From IMG/VR virus record IMGVR_UViG_3300027896_005310, positions 1-64,000 of that record: 64,000 nt of DNA; one strand, written 5' to 3'. The DNA is from a virus. The notes beneath the pieces are model-generated. The model ran no database searches, was not told where the DNA came from, and was given only the letters and a program-made list of their open reading frames with translations. The first letter of the stretch is position 1. Each line of letters begins with the position of its first letter. The position numbers and the translations under genes are program-made. Positions 42,111-51,899 of the stretch are shown in pieces.

Positions 42111-44958
42111 TTTTAGTCATCCAATTATTAGCACGTTGACGACGTGAATTTCTTTTAGTATCAATTACATTATGTAATTTATTTTTCATCACTTGATATT
42201 GTGTAGTTGTTTGCATATAAGTATGCCTATTACTAGAAGTAGACATATTTCCAGAGACTAATCCTTTTCTCAAAGCATCAGATGCTAACCAAACGCTTCG
42301 AGCTAAAGCATCAGATAAATCATCATGACTTCCTTTCATTCTAGGGGATTCTACTTCAATTACATTTTTAGAATGTTGTTTTACTTGTAATTTAAGTAAT
42401 TCGCTTATAAGAGCACCATCTGTATATTCATCAGGTTTTACATTATACAATCTTAATTTTCTGTCGATTATTAACATCATTAAATTTTGATAAATTTCAG
42501 AATTAAAATTTCTAGTGTGATATATAAGATCAAATTGAGGTAATCGTCTCTTACTCAAATTTTGAGCTACTACTATACCATTATGTTGATCTAAAAGACC
42601 TTTTACCACATGAAATTTAGAACAAATTTCTGATATCCAATCAGCAATAGATTCAAAATCTAATATATCTAAATTTTCATACGGAGCAACGCCTGCTTGT
42701 CTAGATTCAATATAATCTAACTCTATTTTATCTACTTTTTTTCCTTCCTCATCAGTTATTTGTGTAATATGGGTAACAGCTATAGCAGTACCATCTTCTT
42801 TGAATCCTACATCTAATCCTAAAAAATGAGGAGTCCTAGATAATCCTACTTTTTTTGGTCTTAATTCAGGAACGATTACTTTTCTTAAATATTCTTCGGG
42901 CAACCAAGATCTTATTCTGTCTGAAAATTCTGCTCCAAATTCACACTCATAAACTAAAGGATCAGCTTTATATCTAGATTTAAAAAATTCTGGAGTTAAA
43001 TAAGGATTAATTTCCCAACTAGGAGCTTTTACCAACAAAAGATGTTCAGCTCCTTCCAAGGCTAAATTATGTAAATCCCACAACACTCCTGATTTAGTCA
43101 AAGGAGAAGAAATATTTATAATTCTTCCTTCTGATTTAAAAGTAGCTACCGAAGGAGTAATAGCATCATATACTGCTTTGTCTGATTTATTAGACTGTGT
43201 CTTTTCATCTACAAAGTGAGCTTGTTCGTCCATTATAACTAATAAATTACCCACCCCTCTCATAGCTCTAGCAGAGCAAGGAGATGATCTTACTATAATA
43301 GAAGATTTTCCCTCATCTCCATATTTTTCTATATCTCTTCTACTTCTAATTAAAACTTTATCTGCTAGGGGTTTTCCCATGTATCTATGAAAATAATTAC
43401 ATTGTGAAAAATGTCCTAAAATTACTCTAAATAGAGTATTAGCTTGATCTTCCGTAGTAGCAATAGTAGTTAATTGAATTTCAGCATCAGGAAGTAATCC
43501 AAAATATTTTTGAGGATGATATATTTTTAATATTCTATAAGTCTCATAAGCAGCTATCCAAGAAGATATGGTAGAATTATGAGAAATAATATCATTGCCT
43601 ATTATATTTGTTCCTTTTACTTCCAAAGAAACTGTTGGCATTCTTCCTACATCTTTAACTTCTTTTATTGTATCCCAATATACTTTTGCATTAACCAAAT
43701 TTAGCATTAACTCATCTTTAACTTTGTGTACTTTTCCTACAGAAAATCTTCTACTTCCAAATCTTGTGTATTTTGCTCTCAAATAAGCACCGGGAGGTAA
43801 TCCACTCCACGCATTAAATTGAGCTGTACTCCTTTTTGCACTTCCTGCTAATACACTCAATTCTTTTTCTTTTTTAAATATACCTATTTCTTTTTCAAAT
43901 CTAAGAACATTTTCTTTATTAGCTATAGCAAGAGACCAAAAAGATAAATTACTTTTTGGAGGGCGTATTAATGTTATAATTCCAAATTTTAAAAGTTCTC
44001 TTTGTATATCTTCTACAAATTCTTTAAAAGGATAATAAAAATATAAAAATCCCCTATCTGTATTTTTTCTCATTTCTATTTGAGTAGTATAATAAAAAAT
44101 TATATTTAAAAATTTTTTTAATTCATTTTTGGGAGATTTTTTAATTACATCTGGAATTTTTCTATGTCTATAAGAATTTTTTTCTATACCATATTGATGA
44201 GCAAGCATTTCTGCTCTAATTTCTCCAATAGATGCTGTACCAAATAAATCTTGAGAAGAAGCTATTGCAACAAAATCTCCTTTTTTTAAATTACTAGCTT
44301 CTACCCATCCTGGTTCTTCCTGCTCATTCTGCCACACTAAATAGGGATGATTTTTAGTTACTATTTCGCTTCTACCTAAAGTAGTAGTAACTTTCACTGT
44401 TTCCTGTATCCCATTATTCTCTGCTAATATATCATAAGTTATTTTTTTATTCCAATTCTCATCGTAAGTGAATATTCCTATTTTCTCACCTTTTTTTAAT
44501 CTATCTAAAAGTTCTCGATAATTTAATGTACCTTCCGTAGTAGTAATTTCAGAATATTCCCAAACACATTTAGTTCCTCGTCTTCCTATTATTAGTACTA
44601 GTTCATTCCTAACCTTATCATCTATATATCTTATATTACATCTACCCTCATTATATAAATAATTTAAATACTCTTGTTCGGTAAATTCATATAAGATATG
44701 CTCATTAAATTTATCTCTTACTATTATTGTTTTTATCTTATCATTTAAAGGTATTTTATAATATAACTTCAAAATAAATTTTTGACCGGGCATTAGAGGA
44801 AGAGTTTTTTCATTAAGATTAAGTCCCCAAGGCGCTTCTAAAAAAGTAATAATATCTTTAATATCAGATTCATTTCCTGCATCTTTTGCAAAATTAGAAG
44901 CTAATCTACTTATTGAATTAGAATTGAAATTAGTAGTAGGAGGATAATTAGGTTTGAT
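42100..44958 (-). CDS. terminase large subunit, interrupted by an intein
   Basis: The packaging ATPase-nuclease. Walker A GRRGTK^S is split by an intein after Lys. Walker B is LLVIMDEQA, and the nuclease domain begins HFLGLDVGFKEDGTAIAV. The frame is open 55 codons above the first ATG (44793), and that extension contains the conserved terminase N-terminus (DIKDIITFLEAPWGLNLN). No ATG, GTG or TTG occurs in it. AAAGGAG lies 6 bases before an ATC codon at 44956-44958, which I take as the start. Precursor 952 residues, spliced 621. Confidence 0.85.
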   Translation of the reverse strand: MKPNYPPTTNFNSNSISRLASNFAKDAGNESDIKDIITFLEAPWGLNLNEKTLPLMPGQKFILKLYYKIPLNDKIKTIIVRDKFNEHILYEFTEQEYLNYLYNEGRCNIRYIDDKVRNELVLIIGRRGTKCVWEYSEITTTEGTLNYRELLDRLKKGEKIGIFTYDENWNKKITYDILAENNGIQETVKVTTTLGRSEIVTKNHPYLVWQNEQEEPGWVEASNLKKGDFVAIASSQDLFGTASIGEIRAEMLAHQYGIEKNSYRHRKIPDVIKKSPKNELKKFLNIIFYYTTQIEMRKNTDRGFLYFYYPFKEFVEDIQRELLKFGIITLIRPPKSNLSFWSLAIANKENVLRFEKEIGIFKKEKELSVLAGSAKRSTAQFNAWSGLPPGAYLRAKYTRFGSRRFSVGKVHKVKDELMLNLVNAKVYWDTIKEVKDVGRMPTVSLEVKGTNIIGNDIISHNSTISSWIAAYETYRILKIYHPQKYFGLLPDAEIQLTTIATTEDQANTLFRVILGHFSQCNYFHRYMGKPLADKVLIRSRRDIEKYGDEGKSSIIVRSSPCSARAMRGVGNLLVIMDEQAHFVDEKTQSNKSDKAVYDAITPSVATFKSEGRIINISSPLTKSGVLWDLHNLALEGAEHLLLVKAPSWEINPYLTPEFFKSRYKADPLVYECEFGAEFSDRIRSWLPEEYLRKVIVPELRPKKVGLSRTPHFLGLDVGFKEDGTAIAVTHITQITDEEGKKVDKIELDYIESRQAGVAPYENLDILDFESIADWISEICSKFHVVKGLLDQHNGIVVAQNLSKRRLPQFDLIYHTRNFNSEIYQNLMMLIIDRKLRLYNVKPDEYTDGALISELLKLQVKQHSKNVIEVESPRMKGSHDDLSDALARSVWLASDALRKGLVSGNMSTSSNRHTYMQTTTQYQVMKNKLHNVIDTKRNSRRQRANNWMTKNGR
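43576..44568 (-). other. intein in the terminase Walker A motif
   Basis: A 331-residue in-frame insert from Cys (CVWEYSEITTTEGTL, block A) to the terminal HN (block G: GNDIISHN), followed by Ser as the +1 residue. Block B is TKNHPYLV, and block F lies around VKDVGRMPTVSLEVKGTN. A LAGLIDADG endonuclease domain is recognisable in the middle (KIPDVIKKSPKNELKKFLN, RELLKFGI), but its acidic motif reads FYYTTQ where an Asp-Gly is expected, so cleavage is probably lost. Splicing residues look intact. Confidence 0.88.
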
Positions 44959-44973
44959 GAGTTTCTCCTTTTT

Positions 44974-45477
44974 TCACGATTCTTTTAATCTTTGTTCTGC
45001 TTCCTCTTCAAAACCTTCTAAATTTTTTTGGAGAGATTGAAAAAATAATTCTATTTGTTCGGTATTATAATTTAAATCCAAAAAAGTTTGTCGAATTTTA
45101 AGCATTAAGTGACTAAAAATTATTTGCCATTGAGGAGATTTTAAATTAATAAAATCATTTAAAGCTATATTTCTTCTTTGTACAAGAGCATCCATCACCA
45201 TTTTCAAAACTTGTGCTCTTCTTACCGAAATAGTGCCCGTAGATTGATCTCTTTCTTCTAATTTTATTCTTTCAAATTTAAGAGAAGCGGTTTCTTCTGC
45301 TAACTCAATTAAAACAGTATTTACTAAATCATAAATATTCTCATCCCCAAGAAGACCTTTTATTAAAGCATCATTTCTTACGATATCTTCTTTTTTAGGA
45401 AGAGTTCTTAAAGTTTTAATTTCTGTAAGTTTTGAATTAGTAACTAAATCTTTCTGCAAAGATTGATCTTTGGTCAT
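44974..45477 (-). CDS. hypothetical protein upstream of terminase
   Basis: A 167-residue helical, charged protein (ELAEETASLKFERIKLEERD, VRRAQVLKMVMDALVQRRN). Its position immediately before the large terminase gene would suit a small terminase subunit, but no DNA-binding motif is clear. Stop and terminase ribosome-binding site are adjacent (TGA, then AAAAAAGGAG). Confidence 0.5.
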   Translation of the reverse strand: MTKDQSLQKDLVTNSKLTEIKTLRTLPKKEDIVRNDALIKGLLGDENIYDLVNTVLIELAEETASLKFERIKLEERDQSTGTISVRRAQVLKMVMDALVQRRNIALNDFINLKSPQWQIIFSHLMLKIRQTFLDLNYNTEQIELFFQSLQKNLEGFEEEAEQRLKES

Positions 45478-45509
45478 TAAATACTCCAGTCACTTTTAAA
45501 TCTTCTCTT

Positions 45510-47294
45510 TTAATCAATTGAAAATTGATTTAATCCTGTAATCTCTAAATCTTTTTTCTTTTTATGAAATTCACCCACATCTAAAGTAGATGCTTGCAAA
45601 TTCATACTAGCTAACAAATTATCTGTAGGAGCAGATGAAGAATTAACTTTAGAATCTAAAATAACTTCAAAAGATTTTTTCATATCAATAGATATATCTT
45701 TTTGAGTAGTTACTATTTTTAAATTTTTAGGCATAAGCACAGGTACATCTAATTGATATTTCTTAATAAAATCTAAATTAGATAAAGCTTTTTTTATTTT
45801 TTCTAATAAAATTTCTTCACTCATTCCAATTTTCTTTCCCATATTCATTATACTAGAAATTTTGAAACCTTTATTCAAAGCATTAGCAATTTTATTAGAA
45901 GTTAATATAATTTTTTCGGAAGATTTAGGAGTATAACTAGTATTGTCTAAACAAGAGGATAATTCATAACTTTCTACAATTTTTGAATTATTTGTAATTG
46001 TTAACCCATTAGATAGAAAAGCTAATCGCAATCCCTGTATTTTATCCTTTTCAAAAATTGAAGATACTTTTTCTGCTATAACTTCAGGATATTTATTTAA
46101 TTCTTTTACCCAAGCTTGAGCAGGAATACTATTCACATCAGGCACTATTGTTTTATTTAAATTTCGACAAAGTGTCCCCGACGGAGAATGATTTTCTCTA
46201 CAATTACAAAAAGGTTTTTGTGGAGAAACAACTATATACTTTACATCTGAAGCATTTTGTTTTACATAATCTTTAGCTGCAGCACAATTCTCTTGTGGAA
46301 TTAAATCTGATTCAATATATACTCTACCTAAAGATCCTTGCTTTAATAAAATATTATCAAAAGTTTTTTTATTTTTTTTAAATTCTTCTTCAGAATATCT
46401 TTCTCTTATATAACTTTTAATTATCTTGCCTGAATATCCCTTAATAAGGAGATTAGCTATATCTTTACTGATTTTATCAGTAGGAAAATTAGATAATTGC
46501 TTCTCTAAATCTTTATATTGTTCTTCAAATTCTTTCTTTTTGTCTTCTAAAGTTTTTTCTTCTGATTTTTCGATTGGTTTATTTTCAGCAATTTTTACTT
46601 TTACTACAATCTTTTCTAAAAAAGCTTTTTTTAATTCTTCTTTAGAATTAATTACAATTTCTTTTCCTCGAAGATTACTTAAATGTTTAGCATAAAAGGA
46701 TAATAAATTTTCATCATATTCAATATCAGAAGCAATGGTTTTTTTATATACTTCGCAACGTTCTTTTTTGTTAAAAATACAATCAGAACAAGCAGATATT
46801 TCCTTTACGTATCTTGCAGTTTTATTTCTCTTGTCTGTAAAATTAGCTCCTTCTACACATTTAGAAAAAGGAGTAGGATCTACATAAATGTTCCCTAAAA
46901 GACCTTGTTCTTTGAGCAATTCTGTTATTTTCCCCATAGCAGCTTTAATAACTTTAAGATCAGCTCTAGAATAGATATCTTCTACTAATTCTTTCCCCGT
47001 TCTCCCAGACATCATTTGTTTTTTAATATGATCTAAAAGATCTTTTGTGTCGTTATTAGTTTTATCGGGTATTTTATTATTATAATTTAAATCCATATTA
47101 GGTGTTAAATTAGGATTATTATGTTTATCTTTTAGATGCTTCCATTGCTCTTCCAATTTAGGAATAGCAATATATTCAGGAATAGAATTAAAAGGTATAT
47201 TTTTATAATCTTTTGGATCTATATCTAACCAACTATAATCAGATATTTTTCCTGACTCATTTAAATACTTATCTAAATCGCCCATATTTGCCAT
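45510..47294 (-). CDS. phage protein with two duplicated Cys-containing domains
   Basis: A 594-residue protein built from an internal duplication. Segment 1: MMSGRTGKELVEDIYSRADL ... LLGNIYVDPTPFSKC, with CSDCIFNKKERC. Segment 2: LLIKGYSGKIIKSYIRERYS ... LGRVYIESDLIPQENC, with CNC and LC. The Cys sets suggest two metal sites. The C-terminus is a helical region. No known family, but its place just above the terminase suggests a packaging or head function. Confidence 0.55.
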   Translation of the reverse strand: MANMGDLDKYLNESGKISDYSWLDIDPKDYKNIPFNSIPEYIAIPKLEEQWKHLKDKHNNPNLTPNMDLNYNNKIPDKTNNDTKDLLDHIKKQMMSGRTGKELVEDIYSRADLKVIKAAMGKITELLKEQGLLGNIYVDPTPFSKCVEGANFTDKRNKTARYVKEISACSDCIFNKKERCEVYKKTIASDIEYDENLLSFYAKHLSNLRGKEIVINSKEELKKAFLEKIVVKVKIAENKPIEKSEEKTLEDKKKEFEEQYKDLEKQLSNFPTDKISKDIANLLIKGYSGKIIKSYIRERYSEEEFKKNKKTFDNILLKQGSLGRVYIESDLIPQENCAAAKDYVKQNASDVKYIVVSPQKPFCNCRENHSPSGTLCRNLNKTIVPDVNSIPAQAWVKELNKYPEVIAEKVSSIFEKDKIQGLRLAFLSNGLTITNNSKIVESYELSSCLDNTSYTPKSSEKIILTSNKIANALNKGFKISSIMNMGKKIGMSEEILLEKIKKALSNLDFIKKYQLDVPVLMPKNLKIVTTQKDISIDMKKSFEVILDSKVNSSSAPTDNLLASMNLQASTLDVGEFHKKKKDLEITGLNQFSID

Positions 47295-47323
47295 TTGATT
47301 TGCTCCTAAAATCCTTTAAAAAT

Positions 47324-47869
47324 TTACTCGCCTATTAATTCCCCATCAAAAAGTCTTTTAATGTAAGTATTATTATCAGCATCTTTAAATACTCTCCAAA
47401 GATCTTTTTTACTCCTATGTATAAGCGTATCCTCAGATAATCTCATAAAATCAGAAAGATCCATAGCTGAAGATATTTTTATAATCTCTTCTTTCGGAGA
47501 TAAAAAATTATCTACCGCACTCGATTTTGAATGCCCTAAATCTGTTATCTCTGAAGAAGTCAATTGTAATAATACATTATCATTGGGTGTTCTAGTCATA
47601 TTAGTTAAATCATTTTTGTAAGGAGATAAAAAATTACCGCCCGCCCACTCTGGATTCGACCATTCCCCCGGATAGACTAATTTATATCTCTCGTTAAAAG
47701 TTAATTCTCCATGCGGAGAATCCAAAGTTTGCAAATCTGTGTACGACTGTTCTTGATCCGGGTAGTATTGTTGCTGTAAATCCGGGTACATGTTATAGTC
47801 TATCGGAGTTACATAATTAGACGTATACGCATTAATTATATTTTCAAGACGTTTCTTGCTGTTTTTCAT
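47324..47869 (-). CDS. hypothetical protein
   Basis: A 181-residue protein: a Tyr/Gln/Pro-rich N-terminus (YNMYPDLQQQYYPDQEQSYT), a middle with GEWSNPEWAGGNFLSPYKND, and a compact C-terminal part (SKKDLWRVFKDADNNTYIKR). No family recognised. Probably structural, from composition and neighbourhood. Confidence 0.5.
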   Translation of the reverse strand: MKNSKKRLENIINAYTSNYVTPIDYNMYPDLQQQYYPDQEQSYTDLQTLDSPHGELTFNERYKLVYPGEWSNPEWAGGNFLSPYKNDLTNMTRTPNDNVLLQLTSSEITDLGHSKSSAVDNFLSPKEEIIKISSAMDLSDFMRLSEDTLIHRSKKDLWRVFKDADNNTYIKRLFDGELIGE

Positions 47870-47916
47870 ATTTAAACCTCAGAAGAAGCGTAAATATTAA
47901 TTAATTATTTGAAATT

Positions 47917-48510
47917 TTAACAAACATCAATATAAGATAAATTTTTTGTGGCCCATTTTGGTAAACGGATCTCTCTGAGAATATTAAAATTATTTTGACT
48001 TATAAGTTTAAAAGCTTTATAATATTTTTTATATGAATAATTATCTTTTACTTTTTCTAAACATTCTAAATTTTTCATGAAGCGGTGTCTTATGCGACTT
48101 TGAGTCATATTTACTTGTTTTGCTACTTCACTTTGACAGGTAGTTTCATACAAGCCCCAAAGAATTTTTAAGTCCAAATCATTAAAAATAGTTTTTAGAT
48201 CCATTTTTAATTCTTCTTCAGTAAATTTGGGTACTTTTACTAAAAATTTCAATCGAGCTTTAGCTCTACTAATTCTATGTGAGACACCTCCTTGAGTAAG
48301 TCTTAAAATTTTAGCAATTTGTTTTTGTTCTTTTCTTAAAATGTAATACATTATGATAAGATCGTATTCTTTTTTAGGGAGCATTTCTAAGTATGGTTCT
48401 AAATCTTTAAAAGTATATGGAAAACTATCCTCTAAATATCCCATTTTATTTTCATTCGAGAATCGATTTTCCAACTCGCTAGAATCTATACTTTTTATAT
48501 AGATCGACAT
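47917..48510 (-). CDS. sigma factor-like protein (region 4-type HTH)
   Basis: A 197-residue protein with a sigma70 region 4-type unit: LPKKEYDLIIMYYILRKEQK, then the helix-turn-helix IAKILRLTQGGVSHRISRAK. A second HTH-like unit lies at VAKQVNMTQSRIRHRFMKNL. No region 2 is apparent. It could be a phage sigma-like late transcription factor. It lies just before the head operon and after the NusG-like gene. Confidence 0.7.
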   Translation of the reverse strand: MSIYIKSIDSSELENRFSNENKMGYLEDSFPYTFKDLEPYLEMLPKKEYDLIIMYYILRKEQKQIAKILRLTQGGVSHRISRAKARLKFLVKVPKFTEEELKMDLKTIFNDLDLKILWGLYETTCQSEVAKQVNMTQSRIRHRFMKNLECLEKVKDNYSYKKYYKAFKLISQNNFNILREIRLPKWATKNLSYIDVC

Positions 48511-48534
48511 GAATTACCCCCATTTGAAATTAGT

Positions 48535-49296
48535 TTAATTTTTAATTAAAAATACATAATGATTTGCTTCATTCAGTTTGGAAAATAATTGTTCTTTCTG
48601 TACTGCTCTAGTTAAACAAGTTGATAGTCGTAATTTTTCTTTTTCTTCTAATGTCAAATGGTGGATAATCTCTTTTCTAGTCAAACCTTTTGAAAATTCT
48701 CTCAATAACTCAAGCACCTTCTCTTGTAAAGAGTCTTTATTTTTTTCCTCTTTGCTTAAATTCTTTAAATTCACAATTGGAATTCTTGGAACAATTATAT
48801 TCATACATTTTAACTCAATAGCTAAATCTGCTTCTTTTTCTTTCTTATAATACTCCGATACAGTAGCTTCTAAATTTCTATACTTTCCATCTAAAATTTT
48901 TACTTTATCTCCTATTTTTATTAAAGGTCTTATTAAACGGGTCATTTGCCTTTTCATTTTTTTTATTTGTTCTTCAGGAAGTAAATGCATTTTTTTATTA
49001 ACTACTAAAGGACCAATGAAATAAGGACTTTGTGTCAGACGACTATAAGCATTTAGATTACTTTCTATATATTCTATAAAAATATATCCCTTAAAAAGGA
49101 AAATTTTGTTATCATAGTTTTTAGTTTTGTCATAATAAAGAGGCAAAAAATAAGTGGGTCCTACTAATCTTTTAAGAAGATTTTCAATAATAAAAGGTTC
49201 TTCTTCTAAAATGATCTCTCCTTTTTCACTCAATTGCATTATTATCCAATTCTTAGTAGTATTATTATTATGTGTGAAATTTGAAGTCATATTCAA
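48535..49296 (-). CDS. NusG-like transcription elongation factor
   Basis: A 253-residue protein. The N-terminal NGN-like domain contains FLFKGYIFIEYI. The KOW unit is IKIGDKVKILDGKYRNLEAT, followed by VNLKNL. A C-terminal extension of ~70 residues has winged-helix character (LLREFSKGLTRKEIIHHLT). NusG-type proteins bind RNA polymerase and promote elongation or antitermination. It would help transcribe long phage operons. Starts within the clamp-loader stop (ATGA). Confidence 0.75.
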   Translation of the reverse strand: MNMTSNFTHNNNTTKNWIIMQLSEKGEIILEEEPFIIENLLKRLVGPTYFLPLYYDKTKNYDNKIFLFKGYIFIEYIESNLNAYSRLTQSPYFIGPLVVNKKMHLLPEEQIKKMKRQMTRLIRPLIKIGDKVKILDGKYRNLEATVSEYYKKEKEADLAIELKCMNIIVPRIPIVNLKNLSKEEKNKDSLQEKVLELLREFSKGLTRKEIIHHLTLEEKEKLRLSTCLTRAVQKEQLFSKLNEANHYVFLIKN

Positions 49297-50633
49297 GATG
49301 TTGACCTTTTTGAATTAATAAAAGTTTTTATATCTTTTTTAGACAAATTTGATTTAAAATCTTTTGTCTTTTTTAATTCTACAGTCGAAAGTGAATTTAC
49401 TGAATTGGAATTTTTGCTTCTCTCCATCATCATTGCTAGAGATTCAGAATAAGATTTATATCTATTTAAAATAGCAGATGTTTTTTCTATATTTTCAGGT
49501 TCCTCCTTTTTATTTATTTGTTTATTTTCAATTTTAGGCAAAGCAATTATAGGCATCTCTTTAAATTGTATGCAACATCCATTCAATTTTTTATGCAAAA
49601 TCATTAAATCTGCTTCTAAATTTAATGCATCAGCAGAATGAGTATAATTCAAAATATCATCTAATATTTTTGAAATCTCTTCCCCGTAATAATTTTGTAA
49701 TTGCTTACCTAAATTTAATTCTTCTGGATTATTAAAAGTATCTACCCCAAAATTTAATTTATAAATTTTTATAAGAGTTTCTACTAATCCCTTGTAAATA
49801 TCAGGAATACTTCTTTTTAAAATTAAATTATAGAGAATATTAGACATCTCCAAAAAATTATCTTTTAAATGTAATAGTATTTTCAGATACTCTATTTGGG
49901 TAGACAAATTAAAATAATTAGAAACGACAGAATCAGTAATTTCCCCAAAATTAGATAAATAGTCTAAATGTTTCAAAGCATCTCGAACATGGGGAGCATC
50001 TATAGAAGCTATAGTTTTTAAAGAATTTTCTGTATAGAGTATATTTTCTTTTTGACAAACTAATTTTAATCTATTAAAAATAGATTCTTTAGAAATTTGA
50101 TTTAAATTGAATTCGAAGCATCTTGATCTTACAGCTTCATTCATATTTTCGGGAGCAGTAGTACAAAAAATATAAATTTGATTATCTATATTGTCCTCCA
50201 ACTGCTTTAAAAGAGCTTCATTACCCATTCTACTAATAGAATGACACTCATCAATAACTAAGACTCTATTTTTATACCCGCCCAGAACTCTAAAATTAGC
50301 ATCATTTCGCAGTTTTCTTATATCCTCTACTCCGCCATTACTAGCAGCATCGATCTCTGTATAAGCAGGATTAGACCCTTCTAGGAAGGTTCTACAACTA
50401 GTACACTCATTACAAGGTTCTATATCTGGAGTCAAATGCTCACATAATATAGCTCGTCCAAAAATTCTAGCTAAAGAAGTCTTCCCCGTTCCAAAACATC
50501 CCCCAAACATAAAAGGCATTGAAAATTTATTCGCTTTCAACAAACCTTTTAAAACTCTTATAATCCCTTCTTGATCTAAAATGTCTTTAAAAATTAATGG
50601 ACGATATTTCTGAGTAAGTGCGTAAATCCCCAT
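49293..50633 (-). CDS. dnaX: DNA polymerase III gamma/tau-like clamp loader ATPase
   Basis: A 446-residue DnaX-type protein: start LTQKYRPLIFKDILDQE, Walker A GGCFGTGKTS (44-53), zinc ligands C64 and C74xxC77xxC80, Walker B VLVIDECHS (124-132), and sensor SRC (170-172, arginine finger). It would load the phage beta clamp encoded just upstream. The C-terminal tail is Ser/Lys-rich and shorter than bacterial tau, so it resembles gamma. No delta subunits are visible in this window. Confidence 0.9.
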   Translation of the reverse strand: MGIYALTQKYRPLIFKDILDQEGIIRVLKGLLKANKFSMPFMFGGCFGTGKTSLARIFGRAILCEHLTPDIEPCNECTSCRTFLEGSNPAYTEIDAASNGGVEDIRKLRNDANFRVLGGYKNRVLVIDECHSISRMGNEALLKQLEDNIDNQIYIFCTTAPENMNEAVRSRCFEFNLNQISKESIFNRLKLVCQKENILYTENSLKTIASIDAPHVRDALKHLDYLSNFGEITDSVVSNYFNLSTQIEYLKILLHLKDNFLEMSNILYNLILKRSIPDIYKGLVETLIKIYKLNFGVDTFNNPEELNLGKQLQNYYGEEISKILDDILNYTHSADALNLEADLMILHKKLNGCCIQFKEMPIIALPKIENKQINKKEEPENIEKTSAILNRYKSYSESLAMMMERSKNSNSVNSLSTVELKKTKDFKSNLSKKDIKTFINSKRSTS

Positions 50634-50654
50634 TTTCAGTCCTAAATTAATAGA

Positions 50655-51746
50655 TTATCTCGTAGAAAGTACGTAACGATAATTTTCTTTATCAAAAATT
50701 AAGCATTTGTTTTCAATGACTTTAAAATTTACTATAGAAGCAGATTCTGTGGAAAGATAATCTAAAATAAAATCAATATTACAATCAAAAGTAGCGTTTA
50801 TTTCAGATTGTATATTTAAAGATTCTTTACCTTTATTTAAATTATTTAAAGTAGATAAATTCATTTTATTATTATTTATGCTTATAGATCCCACTCTTTT
50901 TATTTTATCAGAGATGAGTTTAATTCTTTTTAAAGAATCAATAAAATTATTTTTGTCTACAGTTATTGTTTTAACATTATCAAAAGAATCTTTCAGGTAA
51001 GCATAAATATCAGGATATTTAGCATTAGTTAAATTAGTTTGAAAAATTAAGTTGCCTCCAAAATCTATTTCTGGTTTGAAATAAATTTTATAAGAATTTT
51101 CGTTATAAAGTAAGGTGGAGGGTTCTAATTTAATTAATTCTAATACCGAACTTTTAGGAATAATAAATTGTAAAGAATCCTCTGTCTCAATTTTAGCACT
51201 AACACAACTTAATCTAATCCTATCAGTAGCAACTAATCTTAATCCTGCATAAGAATTTTTATTTATATCCATACAAAGACTGTTCAAATCCATCATCTTT
51301 AAATCATCAGATATTGAAAAAGCTACATTTTTTAACAATGTAGAAAAATTAGAAGGTAGTTTAATTTCTTTTAAATTTTCGGGGATCTCTATTTTAGGAT
51401 AATCAGATACTCTACCCGAAACAGTTTCCCATTCATAATTATCTGAAATTAATTTTATTTCTAATGTACTAGGATTAAAATCTAAAGTGATCTCTTCTTT
51501 ATCTAAAGATCCTATTAATCCTAATAGAATCAAACCCGGCAAAGTAAAGGAAAAATCTTCTTCATTCTCTATATTATCAGTCCAAATCGTAGCTATCTGT
51601 GCGTTAGTGGACTTAATAGTAAGCATTTTATTTTTTATTTCAAATAAGAAATGGTCTAATAAAATATTTATTTTAGAATCCCCTAACCCAATTCGCATCA
51701 AAGTCAAAATTCTCTTTAATTTAACTCTATCTAATTTTAATTGCAT
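50655..51746 (-). CDS. dnaN: DNA polymerase III beta sliding clamp
   Basis: A 363-residue protein, normal DnaN length, with three-fold beta-clamp organisation: LLDHFLFEIKNKMLTIKSTN, GRVSDYPKIEIPENLKEI, LVATDRIRLSCVSAKI (equivalent to the ATDGHRL segment), TNAKYPDIYAYLKDSF, and the terminal YRYVLSTR. It tethers polymerase to DNA. It forms an operon with the clamp loader. Confidence 0.85.
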   Translation of the reverse strand: MQLKLDRVKLKRILTLMRIGLGDSKINILLDHFLFEIKNKMLTIKSTNAQIATIWTDNIENEEDFSFTLPGLILLGLIGSLDKEEITLDFNPSTLEIKLISDNYEWETVSGRVSDYPKIEIPENLKEIKLPSNFSTLLKNVAFSISDDLKMMDLNSLCMDINKNSYAGLRLVATDRIRLSCVSAKIETEDSLQFIIPKSSVLELIKLEPSTLLYNENSYKIYFKPEIDFGGNLIFQTNLTNAKYPDIYAYLKDSFDNVKTITVDKNNFIDSLKRIKLISDKIKRVGSISINNNKMNLSTLNNLNKGKESLNIQSEINATFDCNIDFILDYLSTESASIVNFKVIENKCLIFDKENYRYVLSTR

Positions 51747-51749
51747 CCC

Positions 51750-51899
51750 TTATCTCCCCCATTTTCTTTTCTCGCTCCACATATTAAGCAAAATTAAAAG
51801 CACTATAATTAAAAATAATACAAAAAAAATGCCCAAAGAAATACCTAAAGTCTCCATTAAATAAATCATAAAAATTTTAAAAAAACCTAATTCACTCAT
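51750..51899 (-). CDS. small single-pass membrane protein
   Basis: A 49-residue protein whose ATG overlaps the RdgC-like stop (ATGAGTGA) behind AGGAGGT. It has a long hydrophobic stretch (GISLGIFFVLFLIIVLLILL) followed by NMWSEKRKWGR, giving a positive-inside anchor. It sits between the RdgC-like and clamp genes. The function is unknown; the strong ribosome-binding site argues it is made. Confidence 0.65.
   Translation of the reverse strand: MSELGFFKIFMIYLMETLGISLGIFFVLFLIIVLLILLNMWSEKRKWGR

Noticed and set aside
42100-44568. Group I intron rather than intein in the terminase
   Set aside because: The insert is in frame throughout, with Cys at the start, HN-Ser at the end and intein block B.
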